From: Odontesthes bonariensis | Lineage: Eukaryota > Chordata > Actinopteri > Atheriniformes > Atherinopsidae | Assembly (NCBI RefSeq): GCF_027942865.1 | Contig: NC_134508.1 | Location: 36,577,466-36,641,465 of the forward strand | Direction of reading: 5' to 3' | Length of the DNA stretch: 64,000 bases | Part shown: positions 36,101 through 48,734 of the stretch, one piece after another | Position numbering within the stretch: position 1 is the first letter of the stretch | How the letters are laid out: each line of letters opens with the position of its first letter | The notes under the pieces: generated by a model | Databases searched by the model: none | What the model was told of the DNA's origin: nothing | The model's input: the letters and a program-made list of their open reading frames with translations, nothing else | Position numbers and translations under genes: made by a program

Positions 36101-37858
36101 AGTGGCGGCAAAAGAAAGGGAAAACAACAACAGCTGACCACGAATAAACAAAAAAAGATGGATATTAAGAACAGAATCTCCCTGTCCATTAAAATTAGAA
36201 ACAAAACTCCCACAACATTGAAATGTCTGTAAAAGAGCAAATTATCCGTTTTTATCTTTATGTGCAACATTCAGACTGAATAGTAAAATTAATTTATTTT
36301 ACATTGGCCTTAAACAGTCAAAATGCGATCTCAATATTTAAAGTCGTTAACATCTAATGACTATGTCTTATATTAGGATTTCAACTAGTCTGTACTACAT
36401 TTGTGGACATATTTCATGTTACTCAGATGTTGTTAGCTCGTCTCTTCTCCACCATCTTCAGCCATCTTTCTTTGAACCACACTGGCCACTACAACGTAAA
36501 AACGAATTACTTTCACCTTGATGAATCAGATAAATATCGTTAACTGTATTTGAATTCTAAAACTACAGCTGTGGGAAAGTTTTCACCGGACGTTTAATGG
36601 TAGGCCTACACACTCATGGTAGCTGTAATTTTAGAATATCAACAACAACAGTATTTGTATCCAGGTTATAACGGAGATGCGGTCCGAGTTTACTCTGCAT
36701 TAAAGTGATAGTATTTACAAATGAACAGACAAATATCAGAAAAGTCAAGAATTTTGATTCAGTTAACCAAAAAAAAAAGAAAAAAAAAAGCATGAAATAA
36801 ACAATTCATGGGAATTTAATCTAACAACAGAGGTCTGATTATTCACAATGATGCATTATTTTTTGTGGGTAGCTTTGAATGCCTCCTCCACTCTCAACTA
36901 ATTCAATCATAGATTGGTCTCTTGATCATTACACTTGATTGCTCCTTTTGTAAAATGTTCCTTGACCAAAAACTTCTTCCCACTGTTTTAGCCAATCAGT
37001 GGGTTCAAAAAAGCTGAAAACTAACAATTCAGACGCAGAATCCAATGAAAACCTGCCGCTTTTGAACCAGTCATCAAAGCATTTACCAGTAAATACACGT
37101 GATCTATTAAAGGCGACAACGGAGGTGTAAAGTTCTTGTAGTTTTAAAGACAAATATTTTACACGACTGCTCAGACATTGTGAAATGACTGTATAGATTA
37201 CATACAAGCAGGAAAAGAAGTGCTTAAACTGCTTAAAAGGAAAGTAACTGTACTTTTTTTTTTTTTAGGTCCAGTTGCTTTCTTTTTTTAGCACCTAGAA
37301 TTAAGATGAGGAATCAAAAAGTGCTGCAACAATTGCAGGGTGATTCATTGTGATCATTGATGCTCGAGTGGTTCAGCGGGTGAAATTAGAGCCTTCCAGC
37401 TGCTCCGGTTGCCCCTCCAGCTCAGGTCAAACGGCTCTTCTCGGTCCAAATCGGGAACACTGAAAAACCATTTCACACATCAAGCACACAACTAAAGGCA
37501 CCCGGCAGGCCACGTTTCCAACAGTGAAAAGAAGAAGTAATGAGAATCGGCACCTTTTTTTAAATACATTTTTTGTCTTTAATGTATTTACAAGCTTTAA
37601 TCTGCTCTGTAGGTCTTAAGTATTACAAGCATCTCATGTGCAGCGACCCTGGCCGTTTGCTTTTAAAGTTGCACCTTTGCTCATTTCCGGGTTTGTTCGT
37701 CTGCTTTCGTTTACAGTTTTGATTTGCTTCTTGGATGCGTACTACTACCTCTCATGAGGTGCATGTTCATATCAACGCAGGGCAAGTCATGGCTGAGGGA
37801 AATACTTCCGGGTTATTACAAGATAACCTCTGACCTGGAAAAAGCGTTATAGTTCCTC
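36101..37858. other. intergenic region HP1BP3-EIF4G3
   Basis: AT-rich sequence with no supported exon. A weak tRNA-like stretch near 37355-37430 was judged insufficient to call. Confidence 0.5.
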
Positions 37859-37864
37859 TTTATT
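37859..37864 (-). terminator. candidate poly(A) signal for EIF4G3
   Basis: TTTATT on the plus strand (AATAAA on minus), 507 bp past the EIF4G3 stop codon. It would give a 3' UTR of about 0.5 kb. Confidence 0.45.
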
Positions 37865-38370
37865 TACTTTTTTTTTTCTCTCTTTAATTTCTGCTTCCCC
37901 TTCATCCCAAAATAATTTTGTTTTTACCCTGTTTTCAACCAAACAGCGTGAAATCCAGGGAGGATATTCATCTCACAATTATTTTGTTATTATCATTAAT
38001 TATATTGTTACTTCTGTCATGTTCTCCTTGTGAGCATCTGCAAATGTTAAATAACTTTCATATTTGCAGTCCTTAAAAAAATAATAAATTAAAGAGTCCA
38101 GAACCTATGTATCTTTTAAGTCTCTTCTTAAAAAGTAACAAAAGAAAAGTAAGTTAAAATTTAAAACAAAAATATTTTCTATGTATGATACAGGTATTTA
38201 GTGCTTCCACCGTTGGAATCCAAACTCAAAATGGCGGCATGTTTCAGAACCGTACCGCAGAAAAAAATTCCAGCCGTAAACATGTCGTCCTGTCTGCGCA
38301 GCCATTTTGAAAGTTTGCTCTGCTGTTGAGGATGCAGTTCTACTACGTCGAGTCCCGGGTGTCTCCCTCG

Positions 38371-41019
38371 TCAATTATCCTCCGACTCCTCCTCCGCCTC
38401 CCGCAGCCAGGTGAAGAAGGCCGTGACAGACTTGAGGGCCACACCCTTCCCCTGCTGCTCAGCGGGGTCTTTGCTCGTCTCCCACTTGTAGAAAGCGTCC
38501 TCCGAGATGACGTCCTCGTCATACAGACAGTCAAAGAACATCCGGAGAAGGTCTGCCAGAGAGCGAAAGCACAGCCGTCACCTCACATGCTCCCATCACA
38601 AGACATTTAACACCAGAAGGTGAAATTCATTCTGTTCCAGCTTTTCTTTGATGCTGCTAAACAGAACCCCTGCCAAAAAACGAAGCCTCTATCACTTTGT
38701 TATGAAGCTTTAACATGTTGAGCTCACGTCTGAAAAGGAGCCGCTTTTCTGTCAAAGTCTAAATAACTCGTAACCCATCAGATTTATTTAAAAACTGCAT
38801 GATGCATCGTTGAAGGCTGAAGAGGCCCTGAGATTAAATGTGTTCATTATACTAAGAGTAAAATCGCTTAAACTCTCATGTCGTAAGCACAAAAATCATA
38901 ATAATAAAAAAAAAATAATAATAAAAAAAAAAAAAAAAATAGCAAAATGCATTCAGACCTGAGGTTAAATATTCAGATTATTTTCTCTGGCTCTAAAGTC
39001 ATGCTGCATTATTTCTTAATGGGTTATTAAACCAGAAACTACCGTTAGCTTGATACGAGGCAAAATTAAATCAGTAACTTTTGACCTGGCACAATGAAAT
39101 GCCTCTTGTGCTCACGATGGTCAGAAAAGGCAAATTAATTAAAAATCCAAACAACAAAAACAAATGTCGTTCCAACTCTGCAGTGACGGAACATGCATCA
39201 CATTTTGCACTGGAACTGTGGCTCTTTCAGCTCTCTGAATGACCTGCAGCCAGTGGAAAAGATCAGACAGACAACAACTGTCATGACTCTTGGATCAACT
39301 AATAAGTTTTTGATTTAAATATATTTTTCAATAAACATAACCATCTGCTCCTATAGTTACAAACTCAAAAGTAATTTGACAGACTTTCGCTATTATAAGA
39401 CTTTCTTTTAATACTTTAATACAAATCTTTAAGTACCTGAAACTCGTGGACGTGTGAAAGTCTGAGATTCTTCCCTTTTGAGGCTTGACGGGATTTTACT
39501 GCAGCTGCCTTAAGATGCTGCCTCTTTGTGTGTCTTTTTGACCCTCACTTCTCTCTTCGGTTCAGAGTATTTTCAGCTTCTAAAAGTCTACTCTTCAGTC
39601 ATCATTTCAAATCCACAGAGGTAAAATGACGTCCAAAACATATGAACCCGACTACATATAATTCCTGAAAATGATTTTTTTAAAAAGGCATTTGTTCCTT
39701 TTGTTCTTTATAGCTGTAATTATTCATAAAGAGATCTACTTTCAGTTTATCAGGCACATGCAGTCGCTGCCCGTCAGCACTTTAAAACATGTTGACCTTC
39801 TTAAAAGTTCTTATTGTCTGTAATTAAATTACAGTCTTACTCATAGAGAACTGGGCTGGAATTGTTTTGAGAAGGAGTTTGAATCAGGCCGTTTTCTCCT
39901 CCTCTTAAAACTTCAAATCATCTAAAGTGCCATTTTAAGAGTTAAAAATTAATTCTTGATGCTGTTAACAGAAATTCCGGATTCACAATTGATCAAAATA
40001 AACTCTAAATGGATAAAAGCTCCCAAATAATCAAAATGTAAACTCCTGCAATTTCAGGACAAACAGAAAACCACCTTTGCTAATCAGTGGCTTCAAAACA
40101 ACTTCTAAATGGAGCTTGCGGTTAGATCATGTTCTTTACATAACCATAGCTGAGAAGAATCATGCTAAAACACGTAACTGGCAGTAAGTTTAGCTCTGTT
40201 GTGGCACTTACTCGGAGGCTGATCGAGGGCAACGATCAGCGCCTGAAGTGCATAAAGTGCTTGCAGCTGTCGCTCAGTGTCTGAGTTAAGGTACTTGAGT
40301 AATACTGGCAATCTCCTCTGGATGATGGCCGTGTCCACTCGACAGCTGGTGTTATCATCTGTTGAGTAAAGCAGGAGGAAGAGTGAGGGCACGCTGAGCT
40401 GCTCTGCTCAGAGTTTGGCAGGGCGCAAATATTGCAATCAGCGGTGCTATACGAGAACAGAGGAGTGCCTCCTCCAGGTGGCGGAGCACTTACCTTTCAC
40501 TGCTGCCTTACACACAGCCGTCATCAAAGCCCTCAGGAAGGGAGACGAGCTCATCTGAGACTCATCGAGGTTCGCCTGGAAACGGAGCACAATGGTTTAA
40601 AATGTCTCAGCTTAGGAGCGATGCTTCCCGACAAACAAGAAAACGATTTGAACAAAACCTCAACGTGTTAGAAGGAGTCGACTCTGAAACCAGCAGCACG
40701 TTTGGGTTCAGAGAAAGCTTAAAACCTCATCCATCCTCAACTATGCTTACAACAGAACACATGTTTAAAGCTGCTTTCATCTGTGCCATGTAGTGTTTTT
40801 GGAAAAAGTCCTCTGACCAAACACAACAGACTCGTACAATCCTTTGTTATCCATCATGTCACATGACAACTAGCTGTCCACCGAGGATCCGACACTCAGC
40901 ACAGGTATTAACCGACTCTGCAGTCTTTGAGCCGCCACCTGACTGATGGTAGGTGAAGTAGTAAAGTGGCAGCTGCACTGCAATATGTAGTGCTTTTATC
41001 TAAAGTGCTTTGTTATTAT

Positions 41020-41056
<37 letters not shown>

Positions 41057-41786
41057 CGGCAGAGCATCCATGCAAGGTGCAGGCCTGACCTTCAGCGGTA
41101 AGTGAGGGTTCAAACCACCAGCTCTGGTATTAGAGGACACCCGCCTGTGATAAGCTGATACTGTTGTCAAACACACAAAACCTGACCAATACTGGGACGG
41201 CTTACACTCCAGGATCACAGTGTGGATTTTAATCAAACCCTTACTCTTAGTGATACTGAATTTACTGAGCAAATGAATCCGAAAGTGGACAAAACAACAA
41301 GAGGACACACAGGATGACTGAGTGAAATCTTCATTATGACTTTGATGTTTCCCCTCGGACAAATACCTCGACCCAGTCAAAGATATGCTCGTCACTGGCC
41401 ATGTCCTCCAGGAGGAGTCTCTCTAGCTGCTCGCTCAGCTCCTCAGGAGACCAGATTCTTTTGGACTCAACTGCCTCAGGAGTGGAGCCGTCTGACTGAA
41501 GGAACTCGAGTTTCTGTTTGTGTAAAGACAGGAGGGGAGCGGCCCGATGAGGATGTCACCAATACATAAAAAAAAAAAGGGAAAACGGTGGAGAAGAAGA
41601 ACAATGAAGACATTACAAAGTGATCACGCAGTTGACGGACTGAAACTCGGACTTTTCCTGATTTGAGTCGAGGCCTTTATCGCTCACCTGCTGTGAGATG
41701 AAAGCCTGGACATCCTCTCCCTCGGGTAAAATGTCGGCCCAGCTGATGCCGGATTCCCTCCACAAACAGCCCAAAGTCCTATGGCT
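38371..41786 (-). other. EIF4G3 W2 (eIF5C) domain exons and stop
   Basis: Exons 41688-41786, 41367-41513, 40494-40575, 40212-40358 and 38371-38552. They encode the C-terminal HEAT domain: [20 protein letters not shown], then [20 protein letters not shown], then the acidic/aromatic end [12 protein letters not shown]. This domain docks Mnk kinases in mammalian eIF4G. The 1.66-kb intron 38553-40211 shows nothing beyond an A-rich tract near 38905-38940. Confidence 0.95.
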
Positions 41787-44700
41787 CTGTGATAACAACA
41801 ACATCACATCTCTCTTCAACTCGTTTCCACCCAGGTTTAACTTTACTAAGAGCAGACATACAGATACAGGTACAACGATATGACACAATGTGCCTAAAAA
41901 CTAAAGTAAATAGGCTCTTTACTGTGTAGTTTATGAAAAATATGTCATTATAAGGTATAAAATCTGCAATGAATTACCATCACAACACATACGTCTAATT
42001 GTCTTGTAGAAATCACTGATGATTCACATTTTATTTGCACACATTACTTGTATATCGATAGTCATATTAATCACTATAGTCATTATACTCGGCTGGCTTT
42101 ATAATGAAGGTGGTCAACATAAATGTACTCTGAAGATAAGAGAGCTGCTTACCATTTGCTTGCATAGTATGTGCAGTATTTCAGAGATTAAGATCCCAGC
42201 TCTTCCAACAGGAAGCAAAGGTTTGCTCAATTCACTGAACGTACAGAAGAAACAGATGATTTGAATAATTGTGTGCACGTTAGACTAAATAGAATTTCGT
42301 CCTCAACAGGAACGAGGACAAAGATGGTGGAAAGTTGTTTTAAATAAGAGCAGAAAATGTTTGATTGGAGCTTTTACAAAACAACTGGTCACAGATTGAT
42401 AGTTTTTCCAGCAAAAATACTCTTTAACACATATGTCAGCACCTAAAGAGCTCTCTCATAGAGAAGCCCCCCTCCTTCAGCACAGGGCCGAGCAGCTCGC
42501 CCAGGTACAGCCAGATGTGGGGAATGTCGATGGCCATGTCGTCCGCCAGCTCCAACGTGTCTGCAAACCTGAGAAAACACAAGAAATGCAACTCAGTGTT
42601 CAAAAGTCGCATTTCTGAACAATAATAAAGAAAAACCTGTTTACCGCTGCAATAGCTTCCTTCTTTGTCACACATTTTAAAGTCTGTGAAAGTTTTTAAC
42701 ACATGTGGATAAGGTAAACATATTGGGAAGCCAAAAGTGAAGAGGGACAACTGAGCATATGGTTTACTTTACAATTTGTTTTAAAGACTGTGGGATACAC
42801 AGAACATTACTTCAGAAATGGGACTGAACAGAGTTTTTTTTCATCTTTCATCACATTGGACTGCATTTCGAAAACAAAATGACCCTTTCTGGAAAAATAT
42901 CTTTTAATGCCAACTTGTTTTTGGGAAAAGGGCCATAAATTTAGCTGTATTTTAGATCCAATAGCTCAAAGAAACACAGTTTTCTCCACGAGACAAATCT
43001 CTGTATTTTGGTTTGTTACTGTGACACGTTTCCATGAACTAGCCTCACTTTGCAGAAACACAGTTTAAAGGCAGCAGACATCTCCCCGACCCCTTTCAGC
43101 GGGTGAACTGACCCTTTGTAAAACTGGGGTTTGGGCAGGATTCCTTGCTGCACCAGCTGGAAGAGGAGCTGGCCCATGTGGTCCCGTGTGATCTGACTGC
43201 GCTCCAGGGTCGACTCCACCCCGACGCGCACAAAGATGTGCAGCTGAGAGCCCAACTCCAGCTCGTGCACACACTGGATAGCTTCCTGCAGGAAGCAAAG
43301 AGGTGTGATCACAACTCCTGAAATCTCCTCAAAACACAGAACCAGCATCTGAACTCATTTGCGTTGAACAGTAATTCAAAAGTTCCTTAAAACACATCTT
43401 AAAGATACAGACCCCATTTAGACAATTCTTCAAATAAATAACTGATAAATTATTCGTTTAAACTTCGAATCTATAACTGCTTTAACGTATGCTTAATGTA
43501 GAAAGTAAAAATCAAAGATAAATCTGCAGAACAAACGATCGGAATTTTGCCGTAATCAGCAGCCTCGTGTGCATCAATCATCACTGAATTTGGGCTCCAC
43601 GAGCTCCACCTGCTCCTGATCTTCTTGAGTCTCAGTACCTTATAATCGTTTATGTGCAGGAACTCGTCAATAATGGCCTTGGATTTCCTCTCAATCTCCT
43701 CCTCAGACAGAGCGGGTCTGTCCACGGTCTGGACGACGGGCTCAGGTTTTACTGGTAACATACAGACAAGCCACACAATTCAGTATCTTAAGAAAGAAAA
43801 TAAGAAAAACAGAAATAATCCCCAAAACAATAACGGACAGACTGTGATTCCCATGTGAATGGGTCATTTTCAGCGTTCCCACCTGGCTCTCTGACTCTGC
43901 TGCGCTCCGGCTCAGTTTTCTCCTCCGTGACGCTTGCTCTCCGAGGTTCGGCTACCTCTCGCTCCCGTTCTCTTCGCGGCTCCTCTGGGTTTGGACTCTC
44001 CAACAGCTCTTTCGAACTGCCTCCCCTAATGAACGGGCCGGGCCGGGACGATGGAGGCGCCGAGATCAGCGGCTTCTCGCTGCGTTCTCTGAGTGTGTTG
44101 CTACGACTGCTGAGAGGTGCAAGAGAAGCAGAAAAGTCAATCGGGTGAGAATCTGTCTCTCTGCCATTCCAAGACATGCAGACAGAGAAGATGCGCTAAT
44201 CAGGCAGAGCTAAAGGGAGCTGTGTTTGTGCTTTACCTTCCCAGAGTTCTCCTGGAGTCATAGTCTGGGTTCTGCGGCGGTGTTGTGGAGGGTTGAGGTG
44301 AGGGTGTGGACTGCAGTGCAGAGTAACGGTTCAGGCCAGCAGTCCGAGACAGCTCTGTTACGGGGATAAAAGAAGAAATAACCATGAAGGGAAGTAATCA
44401 CAGATTTTTAGATATGAACATCCTCATATGTTCATGAGTTTTAAGTGTCAGCAGTTCAATTTTTACTGAAAATGATTTCCCTTTCAGCTTTCCCTGATGG
44501 ACAGTTTGATGTTCACATTCATGTTGACAGTAGACGGCGGTCTCCGTTTGGAGAATCAGAGGCTTTCCTGACGGGTGAGCTCAAGCTAAAAGTTACTCAA
44601 AATGGCCACCAGAAAAGCAAAAGTCTTGCCATCCTCAACAACTCAAGCCTCACTAATTTCAAAGTGGTTCAATCGAATGTGGATATTTACACAGCGGGAC

Positions 44701-47700
44701 ACTATCCATGTTGCCACATGGTGCTGCAATCAGTACTGTTTAAGGACACACCTGCGTGGACGCCCTGCTGTCTGAGGCAGAAGTGACTACATATCACATT
44801 GTAGTTCTCCCTGGAACTGCGAAGAAATGTTTTAGATAGGGATTCTGCTGGCCCCGTTATGAGTCACTTTTCTGATCCTCAGAGTGCTCTGACCGCTGTC
44901 TACTGAAGGTAAGACACTGAACTTACTAACAAGTACATCATACGACCCCACTTTAAAAAAGAAACTAACAGGAAAACCCATAACAAAGCAAATGATTGGT
45001 TACTGTATGTTGAACCTTTTCTGATATGAAACTCCTTAACACACCATCTAATTTCTGAACTGCGATTCATTTCAATCAGTTTCAGCTTCTATCCGAGCAT
45101 CAAATGCATCAAAAAATTTCAATAATATCGAACTGATAAATAGCTCATAGTTGGCAAACTAACAGCTGACAGAGACAGAAAATAAAGTTTGGATGATTAG
45201 TTTTCATATAAAAACCTCTGGCTGTGTGGGGACCGGTGTTCTGCCTCATTTCTCTCAGTTTCACTCATCTTGATTTTGCAATTATGATTCAACTCGTTGA
45301 ACTCGTCGACTTACCTGAGTCGCTGGCTTTGGCTCCTCCGCTGCTTCCCTTCACCCACGTCACTTGAGCCCGCGGGCCGAGCTGGATCTTCTCATCCATC
45401 TGAGGCTAAACAATCATTTAATAACAAGAGTGAGTACTTGCGTTTTAAGTGAGAGCAGAAGAAAAACTCAGCAAAGGAACAAAATTCAAAGAGACACTGA
45501 AAATGATTCAGACTCAGATCTATGTGTATGAAGTAGGAAATGAAAACAAATCAAAGATCCCCTCAGGGATCAATCGAGCATGTCTGATCCTGATGGTCAC
45601 TCCTCCGAGCTCGTTTTCCTTTCGGTTTAACTAACGGTGAAAGCTGAGAACTGGCTTTTTTCCTCTCACACAACAGTACTTCACACATCCAGCAGGGGGA
45701 TGTGTGCACAGACCACTACGCCTGTAAAACACAGTAATGCAGACCAGATGACAACAGGGAGTATTTGTGCACACAGCCCAGTTCTGAAGATCCACAAGAG
45801 TCATCGTACTGATAAATTAACCGTTTACGTCAACTTTCTACCAGAAGAAGAGCGAGCAGCTGTGAGGGGCCGAGGTGGAAAAACTCTTTGAGGGTGAAAC
45901 AAACTTGCTGTGACACGAAAAACACCTTCACTAATCTAAATTACAATGCAGACCTGACAATGTAATACACCAAGCAGCCTGCAGATTCTATGCAGATGAT
46001 TAGACTCCATATAAACATGCTGCAGCAAATCACCGGCTTTCTCCTGTATTTAGTTGCTGACCACACGCGCACACACACACACACCAATAATTGCAGTTTC
46101 TTTCTTTTTGTAGCTCTGAAGGTCACTCACTGTCATATCTGTGCAGTCAGGGCAAACAGCTCATTTAAAACTACATCACAATGTTCTATGAAGTATCCTG
46201 ACCTTATGTCTACAGAACAGCGTTGGGAATAATTACTTTCACTCTATTTTCAGGGTGCGGATCATTAGAACTCTTAACATCATGGCTTCTATTAAAGTGA
46301 CTGAGTACAACTTGATCCTCTGCCTTTAAATATACATTTTCCTGGCTTTATAGCGTCATCTAGTTAAAAGTAAATGATGAGTTTATATGACGTTGTGAGC
46401 AAGGTTCATACAGGTCACATGACCACATAAAAAGAATAAAAAGGTCAGTTTAAAATGATGCAACAGTGGGGCGGTCGGTGGTGTAGTGGGTTAAGCAGCC
46501 GCCCCATGTACAACTGGCCCCGGTTCGACTCCCGCACCGAGCGGCCCTGTGCTGTGTGTCTTTCCCCTCTCTCTGCCCCCTGTCTCTCTCCAACTGTCCT
46601 CTCATTAAAGGCATAAAAAGCCCCAAAAAATACTTAAAAAAAATAAAATAATAATAATGATGCAACAGTGACTAATCGCAAGTGGTGCGACTCCTGCCTC
46701 TCAGAGTTTGGTCATGTTTTTAAACACACTGCTGTCACTGAACTAAACGGACTCCCCGCCTTGGGCTCCCCTCCAGCTGATGGCGCTCAGTGCGTCCACG
46801 GCCCTCACCTTGGAGATCTTTGGGATCTTGTTTGGGTCGATGGTCCTGCTGTTCTTCGTCATGGGCACAGTGTTCCAGGTCTCCTCTCTCGGCGTGCGCG
46901 GTTCCCTCTGTTCTCGTGGATCTGCGGCACCGCATGCAGGCGGGAAAGGTACGGTTAGAAAATGATTTCAGCGGAAATTCACTGCTAGCTTTCAGCGTGT
47001 CAGCTGATAGGGAGCCGTTTCTCACAGTTTCTGCTGTACATGATGAAATATCATAGGTCAGCTGACAGATGGGAGAGAGTAGGGGGCTGCCTGCCCGCTG
47101 TTGGGCACAACAGCATCTCTGCAGGCTATAGGGAGTTTGCAGGAAGTCTGCCTGTATGCTTGCAGGCTTCCTGAGTCACAGTAGCTGTGGCGATGTGACT
47201 CTAAGCCTTAAAGAGGATTTAAACTGCAGGACTGACCTGGCCGTCTTTTGCTGTCCTTGGAGAGCAGCTGCTGATGCACTTTTCTCTGCTCTTCCTGCTC
47301 TTCAATCTTAGCCTCCTTATGGATCTGTTCAATGGTTTTTGGGCCCTGGTCGGCTCTCCGGGACACCCAGTTGTGCTGAAAAAAGTAATACAATTACTTT
47401 ATAAAGCCAATCTAGCAGCAGTTTCAAACTGGTTTCTTGATCGAGACCATTTAACTGACAGTTTGTGTCATCACAACACATAAAATCAGTGATGCATAAA
47501 TGAATCTCCCCACCTCAGAGACGGATGTGTTTCGAGCAGTGTAGTATTGTCAAATTAACTAACAAATTAGCATTTTCTGTACATATAATTAAAACTTTCT
47601 ATATACAGAAAGATGAACCATTAGTTGTGATTTATATACAACAGAGACTCAAAGCTGGATGTAAATCCATCCACTTCTGTTCAGCCTTTAAATGTAGGTA

Positions 47701-48690
47701 AACTGATGAGTGAATGATGTGTAGATGGATGTGTGTATAAACTGATGTGAATCCATCAAATGCCAGAGTGAAGAGAGGGTAAAGTACACAGAAGGTAAAC
47801 AAATCTAAGATAGGCTCAAGCTCCAGCAGAGTCCCGACAAAAAAAAAACACATCTCATGAAATGCAAACATTCATCCTCCACCCCCCCACCCACAAGTCT
47901 TAGTGGTGTCATTAGCTGGATTTACTCCTTCTGATCTGTGGTTTTCCACTAAACCACTCCATCTTCACCAAACACAGACAGCTTTTTAATCATCTTCTTT
48001 TTCTGTGATCTCTTGAAATACTAACTCAAAACGCACAGCCATGATTCACTACACTGATGTTCACGTGTGAAATGTTTCACTGATCCGGAATAATAAGTCT
48101 ATAAAGTGGCCTGTTGATATTTGGGAATCTCTGGTCAAAAACTCCAAACTCGGAACAACGAGTCAAAGAAAATGTGACCTGATGTCCGAAAGGCATAAAA
48201 CTAAAGAGGACATTTCTTTAATATTTCAAACTACTAGCTTATGGTGGTGACGTAGGGAATGGTGTCTTCTGATGAGTCCTCTGTGATGCTTATATTATAC
48301 AGTTAACCTTCTCCAATTACATTTAAAACACACCTTGTCCTGCTTTGTGGGCATCAGATATTCTAATTTTCACACTGGTAGCCAGCTGTTTATTGTTAAG
48401 ATGAGGTTCATTGTGTCCATGAGTGTCTAATGTGTTTATAAAGCCTGTAAAGTGCACCACCTGGTCTCTGCTAAGATGTGTGTGAACAAGCCAGAGCCAA
48501 CACAAGCTAAATCAAGAACAGAGAAAGTGAACAACTTTGAACCGTTTTCCCTTTACTCGCTAAAACTGTGCAAAAAAAATCTAAAACTCTAATATTATGC
48601 TGACATCAACGTTTCATCTTTAACTTTATGCCTTTTGGAGATCAGTTCTTCTTCTACTCACCAACTCTGCAGGGGCAAGTGTGCCTTTAC

Positions 48691-48734
<44 letters not shown>

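Noticed and set aside
37355-37440. tRNA/SINE-like stretch (CTCGAGTGGTTCAGCGGGTG)
   Set aside because: Only a weak A-box-like match, no convincing B box and no SINE tail.
43565-43590. C-box-like GTGATGA and CTGA on the minus strand in an EIF4G3 intron (possible C/D snoRNA)
   Set aside because: The boxes are too close together, with no proper D box or terminal stem at the expected distance.
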